A DNA stretch of 63,576 bases from an uncultured Phycisphaerae bacterium. GTDB lineage: Bacteria > Planctomycetota > Phycisphaerae > Sedimentisphaerales > Anaerohalosphaeraceae. Position 1 is the first letter of the stretch. Each line of letters starts with the position of its first letter. Positions 34,661 through 43,540 of the stretch are shown here, one piece after another. The notes under the pieces were generated by a model, which made no database searches, was not told where the DNA came from, and saw only the letters and a program-made list of their open reading frames with translations. The stretch covers positions 1-63,576 of the forward strand of contig CALEDR010000020.1 in NCBI GenBank assembly GCA_937949545.1, written 5' to 3'. A program made the position numbers and the translations under genes.

Positions 34661-35712
34661 ACTTAAGCGACTTGTCCAAACAGCCCAGTCCCTGGCTTCA
34701 GGAAAGCGGCCCGGCCTCCGATGTCGTCATTTCCTCGCGGATTCGCCTGGCCCGCAATCTGGCCGGCTATGAATTCAAACCCTGTCTGACACCCTCTCGG
34801 CAGCAGGAAGTGCTGAACACCCTCAAACACGCCCTGCTGTCGGTCCCTGCCGATGAGCCGATGTTTTTCTTCAACATCGAAGAAGCCTCCGCCCTCGAAC
34901 GCGAACTGCTGGCGGAACGCTACCTGATCAGTCTGCCGCATGCCCGAGGCGAAGGCCCGCGCGGCGTCGTCATTGCCCAAAACGAATATTTCTCAGCGAT
35001 GATTAACGAAGAAGACCATTTGCGGATGCAGGTCTTTGCCTCCGGACAGCAGTTGGAAAAATGCTTCGAGCACATCAGCCAAGTGGACACCCACCTCGAA
35101 ACGAAGGTCCAATTCGCTTTTCATCCACGCTACGGGTATCTGACCGCCTGCCCGACCAACCTCGGCACCGGCATCCGGGTGTCCGTCATGCTGCATCTGC
35201 CCGGGCTGAAGATGACCGGCCAGACCGAAAAGTTTTTCAATGCCGCCCGCGACTGCAACCTGGCCGTCCGCGGTCTTTTTGGCGAAGGCTCCGAGGCCGT
35301 CGGCGACTTCTACCAGCTGTCCAACCAGGTAACGCTGGGAATAACTGAGCAGGAAATCGTGCAGAACTTCTCCCGCAACATCGTGCCGAAAATCGTCGAA
35401 TATGAACAGGTTGCCCGGCAAAGACTGTTCGAGGACAATCCGGAAGCCGTCGAAGACAAAATCCATCGGTCTCTGGCTATCCTCCGCAGCGCCCGGCTCA
35501 TCAGCTCGCAGGAGGCGCTTATCCTCCTCAGCCATGTGCGGCTGGGGATTCATACCGGACGTATTCCGGATATTCCAATTTCAAAAATCAATGAATTATT
35601 CCTGCACATTCAGCCGGCTCATTTGCAAATGCAGGCAGGACGCACCCTCAGTCCGGACCATCGGGACATCCTGAGAGCCCGCATCATTCGGACTGCTCTT
35701 TGTGCCAATTAA
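34657..35712 (+). CDS. mcsB: Protein-arginine kinase McsB
   Basis: The 351-residue phosphagen-kinase-fold enzyme phosphorylates arginine residues of proteins to mark them for ClpCP degradation. It has SSRIRLARNLAGYEF, NEEDHLRMQ, YLTACPTNLGTGIRVSVMLHLP in parts, RGLFGEGSEAVGDFYQLSNQ and the C-terminal RTLSPDHRDILRARIIR. It overlaps mcsA and is probably co-translated. Its stop overlaps the stop of the facing thioredoxin-like gene (35709-35712). Confidence 0.96.
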   Translation: MNLSDLSKQPSPWLQESGPASDVVISSRIRLARNLAGYEFKPCLTPSRQQEVLNTLKHALLSVPADEPMFFFNIEEASALERELLAERYLISLPHARGEGPRGVVIAQNEYFSAMINEEDHLRMQVFASGQQLEKCFEHISQVDTHLETKVQFAFHPRYGYLTACPTNLGTGIRVSVMLHLPGLKMTGQTEKFFNAARDCNLAVRGLFGEGSEAVGDFYQLSNQVTLGITEQEIVQNFSRNIVPKIVEYEQVARQRLFEDNPEAVEDKIHRSLAILRSARLISSQEALILLSHVRLGIHTGRIPDIPISKINELFLHIQPAHLQMQAGRTLSPDHRDILRARIIRTALCAN

Positions 35713-36380
35713 TTCGGCTGCTCTTTTCCCTCCGGCAGCGGAAGACGGCAGACGGCTTCCACTTGAACTCTCGGAATCAGACCCACTGCCGCAAGCTTCA
35801 GCCGACCCTGAGCATCTAAAAAAAAGATACACGGGAATCCGTCCGGCAGAGAAAACGGTTCGGGCAGATTCTCTATCCTTCCTATTTGTACTTCTTCAGA
35901 AGAAATCTTCTTTGCAAACGTTTCGATTTTCTCCGCCGATTCCGCTGTCAAGCCAATCACAGACGGCTTTTCTCCCTCCAGCCAGTTCAGGGCCTGCAAG
36001 GCATGAGAAATCTGGAGGCGAAAAGGCGGGAACCATGTCGCCCCCACAATCACGATACATTCCCGACCCCGATAATCCGCAAGATGCATGCTTTCTCCAT
36101 TCAATAAGGAGAATGCCAAATCGGGCACCTTACGTCCCTGCCAATCCGGCAAAACCGGCTCCCAGGTCTTTCGGCTGTTGATGACATCGTCAATAGACTG
36201 GTATTGCGGCTGAAACCCGCGCAGGTTTTTGCTGATTAAATCTCCCAAGGGTTCATTGCCGTGTCTGGACAGTTTTTGCCGATAAAGAATAATCATTCCG
36301 GCAATCAGCACCAATAGAACAAAATAAACCGGCAGCCCCTGAACTAGAAAATGGCGCTCTTGCTTTTTCACGTAGACCAT
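35709..36380 (-). CDS. Membrane-anchored thioredoxin/TlpA-fold protein without active-site cysteines
   Basis: The 223-residue product has one N-terminal membrane anchor (residues about 14-33) and a periplasmic thioredoxin-like domain starting KVPDLAFSLLNGESMHLADYRG, in parts. The usual WCPPC site reads ATWFPPFR, with Phe117 and Phe120 where the cysteines belong; the cis-Pro region follows near GFPCIFFLDAQGRL. It therefore cannot catalyse disulfide exchange by the normal route. It may be a binding or chaperone-like domain. The only other Cys residues are in RECIVI, the FPCIF segment and the end of the protein. Confidence 0.82.
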   Translation of the reverse strand: MVYVKKQERHFLVQGLPVYFVLLVLIAGMIILYRQKLSRHGNEPLGDLISKNLRGFQPQYQSIDDVINSRKTWEPVLPDWQGRKVPDLAFSLLNGESMHLADYRGRECIVIVGATWFPPFRLQISHALQALNWLEGEKPSVIGLTAESAEKIETFAKKISSEEVQIGRIENLPEPFSLPDGFPCIFFLDAQGRLKLAAVGLIPRVQVEAVCRLPLPEGKEQPN

Positions 36381-36502
36381 TATACGGGGAAAAAACTCCG
36401 GCAGAAATATCTTTTTGCAAATTCTAAATGCTTTCCTAATAACTCTTTAACTCAAAAAGCGTATAGAAACATAGACAAGATAACCTAAACAGTGAGGAAC
36501 CC

Positions 36503-36691
36503 ATGCGGCCAGCCAATCGTGAACATCTGAATCTGACCGGCGAATCCACGGAAATACTCCTGCTGATTGCCGTCTTCGGAAATGAGTCTGCCCGGAAAGC
36601 CGCTGTGAGTGAATTAAAAAAGCGCCGGGCTCTTCATTCCCGTTTCGAAGATGATAATCTGGTCATGACGAATTTGAGCGGCGTCTGCTGA
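36503..36691 (+). CDS. Small hypothetical protein (62 residues)
   Basis: It has a good ribosome site (GTGAGGAACCC) before the ATG. The protein is charged, with a Leu/Ile-rich middle (TEILLLIAVFGNE), and has no signal peptide or known motif. Its stop codon sits in the loop of a six-base hairpin (36681-36697), followed by a second hairpin (36711-36723). It may be a small protein or a leader peptide for etfB, about 180 bases downstream. Confidence 0.5.
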   Translation: MRPANREHLNLTGESTEILLLIAVFGNESARKAAVSELKKRRALHSRFEDDNLVMTNLSGVC

Positions 36692-36723
36692 AGACGCTTC
36701 GAAACTGCGACCGCCGAAGGCGG
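36681..36723 (+). other. Two adjacent RNA hairpins at the end of the small gene
   Basis: GCGTCT-GCTGA-AGACGC (36681-36697) and CCGCC-GAA-GGCGG (36711-36723) are perfect stems. No T run follows, so neither is a clear terminator. The second resembles dispersed GC-rich palindromes. Confidence 0.5.
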
Positions 36724-36789
36724 GGCAACATACTGTCTTTATAGACCTCTATTGTCTCTTTCTCCCCTGCTTCCTCCTATTTTTTTTGA

Positions 36790-36817
36790 TTGACTTGCTC
36801 AATCACCCGGCTACACT
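36790..36817 (+). promoter_or_regulatory. Predicted promoter of the etfB-etfA-acyl-CoA dehydrogenase operon
   Basis: TTGACT and TACACT have a 16-base spacer about 54 bases before the GTG start of etfB at 36871. Confidence 0.5.
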
Positions 36818-36870
36818 ATCCTGTCTTTTGGTACGCGAAAAAGAGAACTGTATGCTCAGGGAGAGAATCC

Positions 36871-37758
36871 GTGACGTATAATTGTGTAGTACTTGCAAAA
36901 CAAGTGCCGGACACCAAACGAATCACCGGCCAGGCGATGAACGAAGACGGCACCGTTAATCGGGCGGCCCTTCCGGCCATTTTCAATCCGGAAGACCTCA
37001 ATGCCCTCGAGATGGCCCTTCAAATTAAGGAACAATACGGCGGAAAAGTCACCGTCATCACGATGGGACTTCCGGCGGCGGCTGAAATCCTCCGCCAATC
37101 CCTCTATCGCGGAGCCGACGGCGTTATCCTGATTACGGATAAACGCTGCGCCGCCAGTGATACGCTGGCGACCAGCTATATCCTCAGCTGCGCTGTCCGC
37201 AAACTCAACCCCGATATCGTCCTGTGCGGTCGGCAGGCCATTGACGGCGACACCGCTCAGGTCGGGCCTCAGGTAGCGGAAAAACTGGGAGTTCCCCAGA
37301 TTACCTACACCGAGCAGATTCTCACTCTGAACGGAAAAACCATCACCGCCCGCCGAAGCATCGGAAACGGCTGGCAGGAAGTCCGGACCAAACTGCCCGT
37401 TCTGCTGACGGTCGTGGACACCGCCAACGAGCCCAGAATCCCGGCGGCCAAGCGGCTGATGAAATACAAGGCCGCACGCTGCCGGATCGAAATCGAGGCC
37501 ATGGCCAAGCAGGACCCCTCGATTGATGTCGAAGCCGTCTGCAAACAGCTCGAGCAAAAAGGACTGCTTATCCGCCAGTGGGACCTCGATGTCCTCGGCG
37601 CAGACCTGAAATGGTGCGGACGTGACGGCTCGCCCACCAAAGTCCACCGTATTCAAAGCGTCGTGCTCACCACCAAGGAAACCAAATCCGTTGAGCCGAC
37701 CCAGGAAGCCATTGAGGCGATGATTCACGAACTCATCGTGGACCATACCATCGGATAA
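36871..37758 (+). CDS. etfB: Electron transfer flavoprotein, beta subunit
   Basis: The 295-residue subunit has the EtfB signature: VLAKQVPDTKRI, NPEDLNALEMALQIKE, VTVITMGLPAAAEILRQSLYRGAD in parts, DTLATSYILS and IDGDTAQVGPQVAEKLG. The GTG start at 36871 is preceded by CAGGGAGAGAATCC; the open frame to 36790 extends into the promoter. EtfAB carries electrons from acyl-CoA dehydrogenases to the quinone pool or a bifurcating partner. It is followed by etfA after 42 bases. Confidence 0.95.
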   Translation: MTYNCVVLAKQVPDTKRITGQAMNEDGTVNRAALPAIFNPEDLNALEMALQIKEQYGGKVTVITMGLPAAAEILRQSLYRGADGVILITDKRCAASDTLATSYILSCAVRKLNPDIVLCGRQAIDGDTAQVGPQVAEKLGVPQITYTEQILTLNGKTITARRSIGNGWQEVRTKLPVLLTVVDTANEPRIPAAKRLMKYKAARCRIEIEAMAKQDPSIDVEAVCKQLEQKGLLIRQWDLDVLGADLKWCGRDGSPTKVHRIQSVVLTTKETKSVEPTQEAIEAMIHELIVDHTIG

Positions 37759-37800
37759 ATCGACGTATCAATCAGATTCAGCAAACAAGGATAATCAGAG

Positions 37801-38829
37801 ATGATAGAAGTCAACAGACAGGGTGAAGTATGGGTGTTTGCCGAGCAGCATGCCGGCACGCTCGAAGACACCTCCATTGAACTGCTCAGCAAAGGACGTC
37901 AACTGGCCGACCAGCTGAAGGTTCCGCTGGCGGCGGTCCTGCTCGGAGACCGCGTCGAGCCCCTCTGCGTTCGGCTCGGTCAATACGGCGCCGACAGGGT
38001 CTATCTGGCCGAACACCCCCTGCTGAACCACTACCAGACCAGCTCCTATGCCAAGGTTCTGGACGAACTGATTCACAAACACAAACCGCAGATTATGCTC
38101 TACGGAGCCACGCCGGTCGGACGCGACCTGGCCCCGCGTGTGGCCAGCGCCCTGAAGGCGGGGCTGACCGCCGACTGCACCGATTTGCAGATTGGCCGTC
38201 ACGAAATTCCCAGCACCGGTAAGGTCTATGAAAACCTGCTTCTGCAGATTCGCCCGGCCTTCGGCGGCAACATCATCGCCACGATTATCAACTACGACCG
38301 CTGGCCGCAGATGGCCACCGTTCGCGAAGGCGTAATGCCCATGCCTGAACCGGACGGACGCCGCAAGGCCCAAATCGTTCGGGAAAACATCTCCCTGCTG
38401 CCGGGCGATCTGATGCTGGAGATTTTGGCCGAACACCGTCAGCCCAAAAAGGTCAATCTGAAGGCCTCCCGCATCATCGTGGCCGGCGGGGCCGGGGTCG
38501 GCAGCAAGGAAAACTTCAAACTCATCTGGGACCTGGCCCACTGTCTGGGCGGAGCCCCCGCCGCCACCCGAGCCGCGGTGGACCTGGGCTTTATCGACCG
38601 CGACCATCAGGTCGGACAGACCGGCACAACCGTCCGTCCGGTACTGTATATCGCCGTCGGCATCAGCGGGGCCATTCAGCACCAGGCCGGAATGATCGGC
38701 AGCCAGAAAATTATTGCGATTAACAATGACCCGGAGGCCCCCATCTTTCAAATCGCTCACTACAAAATCCTCGGCGATTTGAATCAGGTCGTTCCGATGA
38801 TGATTAAGGCCATTCGGGAAAAAGTATAA
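37801..38829 (+). CDS. etfA: Electron transfer flavoprotein, alpha subunit
   Basis: The 342-residue subunit has the FAD domain at the C-terminus: GGAGVGSKENFKLIWDLAHCLGGAPAATRAAVD in parts, VGQTGTTVRPVLYIAVGISGAIQHQAGM and AINNDPEAPIFQIAHYKILGDLNQV. It pairs with EtfB and precedes an acyl-CoA dehydrogenase gene, which completes a fatty-acid or amino-acid beta-oxidation step. No membrane Etf dehydrogenase is in the window. Confidence 0.96.
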   Translation: MIEVNRQGEVWVFAEQHAGTLEDTSIELLSKGRQLADQLKVPLAAVLLGDRVEPLCVRLGQYGADRVYLAEHPLLNHYQTSSYAKVLDELIHKHKPQIMLYGATPVGRDLAPRVASALKAGLTADCTDLQIGRHEIPSTGKVYENLLLQIRPAFGGNIIATIINYDRWPQMATVREGVMPMPEPDGRRKAQIVRENISLLPGDLMLEILAEHRQPKKVNLKASRIIVAGGAGVGSKENFKLIWDLAHCLGGAPAATRAAVDLGFIDRDHQVGQTGTTVRPVLYIAVGISGAIQHQAGMIGSQKIIAINNDPEAPIFQIAHYKILGDLNQVVPMMIKAIREKV

Positions 38830-38865
38830 ATTGAAACAACCAACGCCTGTTTTGAGGAAGAACAG

Positions 38866-40671
38866 ATGGGCAATTTTTATCGAGATAATGACGACATTCA
38901 GTTTCTGATGAAGCATATTGATTTGGGTGAGCTGGCCAACTTTATGGAGCGGGGATTCCGCTTTGCCGGCCGGTTCGACACCGCCCCGGCCAACGCCCAG
39001 GAAGCCGTCACCAATTATGACCTCGTTCTGGACGCCTTGGGCCGGCTCAGCGCCGACTTTATCGCCCCCCGCAGCGAGGGAATCGACCGTCAGGGAAGCA
39101 CCCTGCTGGAAAACGGCACCGTCAAATACGCCGACGGCATCGCCGAATCCCTTCAGGCCCTGGCCAAAGCCGATGTGATGGGATTTACGCTGCCTCACGA
39201 ATACGGCGGACTGAATTTCCCCAATCTGGTGTACTCGGCGGCCATCGAAATCGTCTCGCGGGCCGATGCATCCCTGATGAACCTGTTCGGTCTGCAGGGC
39301 ATCGCCGAGACCATCAACTTCTTTGCGGATGAAGAAATCAAACGGCAGTATCTGCCGCAGTTCGCCGCCGGCAAAGTGACCGGCGCCATGGTCCTGACTG
39401 AGCCCGATGCGGGCTCCGACCTGCAGGCCTGCAAACTGCGGGCCTTTCAGGATGCTCAGGGCAACTGGTACCTGCACGGCGTCAAGCGGTTTATCACCAA
39501 CGGCTGCGGTGAAGTGCTGCTGGTGCTGGCCCGCTCCGAACCGGACCGCAGCGGCGGGCTGGGCCTGAGTCTGTTCCTTTGCGAACGAGGCCCCACCGTG
39601 CGGGTTCGCCGGCTGGAGGACAAGCTCGGCATCCACGGTTCGCCCACCTGCGAGCTGTTCTTTGACAATACCCCCTGCCGGCTTATCGGAGAACGCCAGC
39701 GCGGGCTGGTGACGTATGTGATGAGCCTGATGAACGGCGCCCGCATCGGCATCGCCGCCCAGTCAATGGGCATTGCCGAAGCGGCCTACCGCATCGCCCG
39801 CGACTACGCCCACAGCCGCAAACAGTTTGGCGGCCCCATCGAAAAACTCCCCGCCGTGCGGGATATGGTTATCGAGATGAAAACTCAAATTGAGGCGGGT
39901 CGAGCCCTGCTCTATGAAACCAGCCGCATCGTGGATCACGAGGTCGGCCTGACCAAAATCAGCGAGGACCCGACCGAATCGCCCGAAGCCCAGAAAGAAG
40001 CCAAGCAGCGGCTGCGCACTATCAAGCGGGTGGCGGCCATGCTGACGCCGATGAGCAAATATTACTGCTCCGAGATGTGCAACCGCGTCGCGTATGACAC
40101 CATTCAGGTCCTCGGCGGAAGCGGGTACATGCGCGATTACGCCTGCGAACGGCTGGCCCGCGACGCCCGCATCACCACCATTTATGAAGGCACCAGCCAG
40201 CTGCAGATTGTTGCGGCGGTTCGCGGTGTGTGCGGCGGGGCCTGCGAAAAGTATCTGGCGGAACTGGCCGCTCTGCCCTACGCGGATTCCGTCAGGGACC
40301 TGCTGGACCTGCTGGCGGAAGGTACGCAGCAGCTGTTCAAGGCTGTTGCCTTCGTCAAGGAAGCCGGCGTCGATTATATGGATTTGTTCGGCAGACAGCT
40401 GGTGGATATCGCCATTGCCCTCATCAACGGCTACCTGCTGTGCGGACAGGCCTCCAGCCGCGTCCAGATGCAGGTGCCCATCGCCGATGACACCACCAAC
40501 GGCTCCGGCAAAACCGTCCCGATGGCCGAACGCAAGCTGATGCTGGCACGGCGGTATATTACGCGCAATGCTCCCAAAATCCGCGCCTGGGCCGAAGAAG
40601 TCTGCTCCGGCGATAAATCCACGTTTAAAGAATACGAGGTTCTGGCCGGGCCGGTTCCTGAACTCGGATAA
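38866..40671 (+). CDS. Acyl-CoA dehydrogenase family protein (601 residues)
   Basis: The FAD-dependent acyl-CoA dehydrogenase core is clear: GAMVLTEPDAGSDLQA, GVKRFITNGCGE, GIAAQSMGIAEAAYRIARDYAHSRKQFG and TIYEGTSQLQIVAAVRGVCGG in parts, with the Glu in YEGTSQ in the position of the catalytic base. A C-terminal extension of about 130 residues makes it longer than the usual 380-390. It feeds electrons to EtfAB encoded just upstream. The acyl substrate is unknown; the extended form occurs in several long-chain and branched types. Confidence 0.93.
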   Translation: MGNFYRDNDDIQFLMKHIDLGELANFMERGFRFAGRFDTAPANAQEAVTNYDLVLDALGRLSADFIAPRSEGIDRQGSTLLENGTVKYADGIAESLQALAKADVMGFTLPHEYGGLNFPNLVYSAAIEIVSRADASLMNLFGLQGIAETINFFADEEIKRQYLPQFAAGKVTGAMVLTEPDAGSDLQACKLRAFQDAQGNWYLHGVKRFITNGCGEVLLVLARSEPDRSGGLGLSLFLCERGPTVRVRRLEDKLGIHGSPTCELFFDNTPCRLIGERQRGLVTYVMSLMNGARIGIAAQSMGIAEAAYRIARDYAHSRKQFGGPIEKLPAVRDMVIEMKTQIEAGRALLYETSRIVDHEVGLTKISEDPTESPEAQKEAKQRLRTIKRVAAMLTPMSKYYCSEMCNRVAYDTIQVLGGSGYMRDYACERLARDARITTIYEGTSQLQIVAAVRGVCGGACEKYLAELAALPYADSVRDLLDLLAEGTQQLFKAVAFVKEAGVDYMDLFGRQLVDIAIALINGYLLCGQASSRVQMQVPIADDTTNGSGKTVPMAERKLMLARRYITRNAPKIRAWAEEVCSGDKSTFKEYEVLAGPVPELG

Positions 40672-40729
40672 CAGTGCCGGGGCGGGACGGCACAGTCAGC
40701 TCGACGGTGAACAGGGAGAAAACGGGACG

Positions 40730-41413
40730 ATGCTCAGAGCCGTAATTTTTGACTTTGACGGCGTCATTGCTGACTCAGAGTTTCTGCATTATAAAGCCCT
40801 CAACCAGGTCTTTGAAAAATACGGTGTTTCTGTCCCTAAAGAAGTTCACTGGCAGAAATATCTCGGCTACACCGACATTGAAAACATTCAGGCCGTCTCC
40901 GAAGACTACAGGATGAACCTGACGCCGGAGCAGATATACCAGATGGCCCGCCAAAAGGCCGAATTGTTTAAGCAGCTGGCACGGGAGGAAACCGCTATCC
41001 TCGACGGGGTGGAAACGCTCATCGAAACCCTGAAAACGCACAACATCCGACGAGCCGTCTGCTCGGGGGCTCTGCGGGAGGATATCGAACAAATGCTGAC
41101 CGGCAGCAGCCTGCTCCCTGCATTTGAAGTCATCGTGACGGCCGAAGACGTAAAAAAGGGCAAACCGGACCCCGAAGGATACCTGCTGGCCCTGAAAAAA
41201 CTCAACCAAACGCAATCCCAACCGATTCAGCCCGGCGAATGTGTAGTCATTGAAGATTCCCATTGGGGTCTGGCCGCCGCTGCTGCCGCCGGAATGCATC
41301 GTGTCGCGGTTACCAATACCTATCCGGCCGAGCAGCTTAGGGAAAAAGCCGAACGGGTTGTCTCTTCTTTGGAAGAGCTGACCATCGACGACCTCCAAGA
41401 TTTATGCAAATAA
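40730..41413 (+). CDS. HAD-superfamily hydrolase (beta-phosphoglucomutase-like)
   Basis: The 227-residue product has the HAD motifs FDFDGVIADSE (nucleophile and acid Asp), VCSGALREDIE, and IEDSHWGLAAAAAAGM. The cap is alpha-helical (subfamily IA), as in phosphatases and beta-PGM. The ATG at 40730 is preceded by ACAGGGAGAAAACGGGACG. It follows the acyl-CoA dehydrogenase by 58 bases, probably in the same operon. The substrate cannot be assigned. Confidence 0.9.
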   Translation: MLRAVIFDFDGVIADSEFLHYKALNQVFEKYGVSVPKEVHWQKYLGYTDIENIQAVSEDYRMNLTPEQIYQMARQKAELFKQLAREETAILDGVETLIETLKTHNIRRAVCSGALREDIEQMLTGSSLLPAFEVIVTAEDVKKGKPDPEGYLLALKKLNQTQSQPIQPGECVVIEDSHWGLAAAAAAGMHRVAVTNTYPAEQLREKAERVVSSLEELTIDDLQDLCK

Positions 41414-41537
41414 ATATCCTCTTTATCTTTATTCTACAGCTATTTGTTTTTGGCCAATCTTTCTCTTTTGCCAGGTGTCCTATATAAAAATAACACAACT
41501 TATCACTATTGAAAAAAAGGACTTGAGACACCTTGAC

Positions 41538-41565
41538 TTGACTTTTCCGCCGTCTTGACTATACT
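41538..41565 (+). promoter_or_regulatory. Predicted promoter of dnaG-rpoD
   Basis: TTGACT and TATACT are separated by 16 bases. The leader to the dnaG start would be about 130 bases, long enough for regulation. Confidence 0.6.
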
Positions 41566-41597
41566 TATTTGTTCTCTTTTCGATGTCTCGTTCATTT

Positions 41598-41656
41598 CCG
41601 CTTCTCCGGAATTAAACGTTTTTGAAGAGAAAAAGCGGTATTTTTTTGTTTTTTAC
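41598..41656 (+). terminator. Terminator-like hairpin in the dnaG leader (candidate attenuator)
   Basis: CCGCTT+CTC at 41598-41606 can pair with GAG+AAGCGG at 41627-41638 (a three-base bulge), and the stem is followed by TATTTTTTTGTTTTTT. Such a structure between promoter and start would end most transcripts unless relieved. The stem is not perfect. Confidence 0.45.
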
Positions 41657-41701
41657 ACAGAGAGTGAAATCTTTTTGGTGCATTGAAAGAACGTAAAGCA
41701 A

Positions 41702-43495
41702 TTGGCCGGCTCTTTTGATTACAGTTTGATAAGCCGAATCCAGCAGGCCAACGACATTGTCGATGTGGTCTCTGAACACCTTCGCCTCGACAAAAAAGGC
41801 AAGGAACTTGTAGGATTATGTCCATTTCACAGCGATCACCGGCCGAGTCTTTATGTCAGCCCCGCCAAACAGATTTTTAAATGCTTTGCCTGCGGGGCGG
41901 GCGGCGATGTCCTGAAGTTTGTCCAGATGCGGGAAAATCTGACCTTTCCGCAGGCGGTGGAGCGCCTTGCCCAGCGGGCGGGGATTGCTTTGGATCCTTC
42001 CTGGGAAAAGCAGCCGTCCGCCGGGAATGAACCCAGCGCCGAAACCATTGCCAGAATAAATCGATGGGCGATGCAGGTCTGGCAGCAGAATCTCTGGCAT
42101 CCGGAAAAAGGGGCAGCCGCTCGAGAATATCTGGAACAGCGAAAAATCGCCAAAGAAACCGCCCGACAATGGAATCTCGGTCTGGCTGTGGACGGCTGGG
42201 ATGACCTGACCGCCAAGGCCGCCAACGCCAAAATAAAACCGGCTCTGCTTGTTCCCGCAGGCCTTTCTGTGCTCAAAGACACCGGCGGTGTGTATGACAA
42301 ATTTCGCAACCGTCTGATGTTCCCCATTCTGGATGTCAGCGGACGTGTCATCGGCTTCGGCGGACGCACCTTGGCCAACGACCCCGCCAAATATATGAAC
42401 TCGCCGAGCACCCTTCTTTTCGACAAAAGCCGCTGCATTTACGGGCTTTATCAGGCCCGCCATGCCATCGTCGAAAGCGGAACCGCCGTGGTCGTCGAGG
42501 GCTACACAGATGCTCTGATGGCACACCAGCACGGCATCCGGAACGTCGTCGCCACACTCGGCACCAGTTTTACGGAAGGACATGCCCATCTGCTCCGCCG
42601 GTTCGCCAAACGAATCATCCTTCTCTTTGACAGCGACACAGCCGGCCGAGCCGCGGCAGAGCGGGCTCTGGAAATCTGTCTTTCTGAAAAAATCGATATC
42701 CGGATAGCCTTTGTCCCGGAAGGCAAAGACCCCTGTGATTACATTCTCCAGGCCGGACCGGAGGCCTTCAAAAGGGTTCTGGACAACGCCCAGGATATTT
42801 TTGAGTATTCTTGGAAGCGTCTTCAGGAACAAATTGAACAAAGCGACACCTTGAGAGACCGTGCCGAGGCCGCCCGCATCTTTCTTCAGCATGTTGCCGC
42901 CGGCATCACCGCCGGCAAAATCGACACCATTTCTCGGACTATCCTGCTGAGCCGGCTGAGCAGTCTGCTGAATGTTCCGGTAAGCCGAATTGAGGCCGAA
43001 CTGAAAAAAATCATCAAAAAAAGTGAAATTTCCAATCCGGATGAACCGAAAAATTCCTCTTCCGTTCATTATATTATAGAGGCACAGCGGGAAGTCCTTC
43101 GGGCCCTTCTGAATGAGCCGGGCCTGATGGCCGAAGAGGAGGGAAAAATTCTATCGGAACTCTTTACTGAGCCGATACTTAAAGAAATTGCGGACGTCCT
43201 TTTGGCCGCCCTTTGCGACGGGCTGGAACCCACGATTGCTCAGCTGTGCGGGCATTTTGAATCGCCCCAGACGGCCCGGACAATTGTGCAGTTATATGAA
43301 GAAGGACAGCAGAGCGGACACCTCCGCTCACGTCTTCACAAAGCCCTGGAGGTTTTGAGAGAAGACCTGCGGATTCGGGAAAAAGAGGCCTTCAAAGCCG
43401 CCGCCACAGGCAACAATGACCAGGCCCTGCGGAAAGTTGATGAAATAGCAAGAACCCAGAAAGGAAACCCGCGCTCCGGTATCTTGAAATTGTAA
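41702..43495 (+). CDS. dnaG: DNA primase
   Basis: The 597-residue primase makes RNA primers for replication. The N-terminal CHC2 zinc ribbon is LCPFHSDHRPSLYVSPAKQIFKCFACGAGGDVLKF in parts, and TOPRIM follows with VVVEGYTDALMAHQHG and LLFDSDTAGRAAAERAL. The C-terminal DnaB-binding region is at the end. The start is a TTG at 41702 with weak upstream purines; no ATG is better placed. Together with rpoD downstream it forms the macromolecular synthesis operon, without rpsU. Confidence 0.96.
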   Translation: MAGSFDYSLISRIQQANDIVDVVSEHLRLDKKGKELVGLCPFHSDHRPSLYVSPAKQIFKCFACGAGGDVLKFVQMRENLTFPQAVERLAQRAGIALDPSWEKQPSAGNEPSAETIARINRWAMQVWQQNLWHPEKGAAAREYLEQRKIAKETARQWNLGLAVDGWDDLTAKAANAKIKPALLVPAGLSVLKDTGGVYDKFRNRLMFPILDVSGRVIGFGGRTLANDPAKYMNSPSTLLFDKSRCIYGLYQARHAIVESGTAVVVEGYTDALMAHQHGIRNVVATLGTSFTEGHAHLLRRFAKRIILLFDSDTAGRAAAERALEICLSEKIDIRIAFVPEGKDPCDYILQAGPEAFKRVLDNAQDIFEYSWKRLQEQIEQSDTLRDRAEAARIFLQHVAAGITAGKIDTISRTILLSRLSSLLNVPVSRIEAELKKIIKKSEISNPDEPKNSSSVHYIIEAQREVLRALLNEPGLMAEEEGKILSELFTEPILKEIADVLLAALCDGLEPTIAQLCGHFESPQTARTIVQLYEEGQQSGHLRSRLHKALEVLREDLRIREKEAFKAAATGNNDQALRKVDEIARTQKGNPRSGILKL

Positions 43496-43540
43496 AATAG
43501 AACAACCGGACGCCGGACACTGAAAACGAACAGGAGTTCC

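Larger units (their letters stand above)
41414..41701. other. Leader and promoter region of dnaG-rpoD
   Basis: This 288-base AT-rich stretch contains the dnaG promoter (41538-41565) and, further on, a terminator-like hairpin with a T run (41598-41656). I see no open frame with a ribosome site. The first 120 bases show nothing recognisable. Confidence 0.6.

Noticed and set aside
37795-39636. 613-residue minus-strand frame
   Set aside because: It is the reverse shadow of etfA and the acyl-CoA dehydrogenase, whose families are certain.
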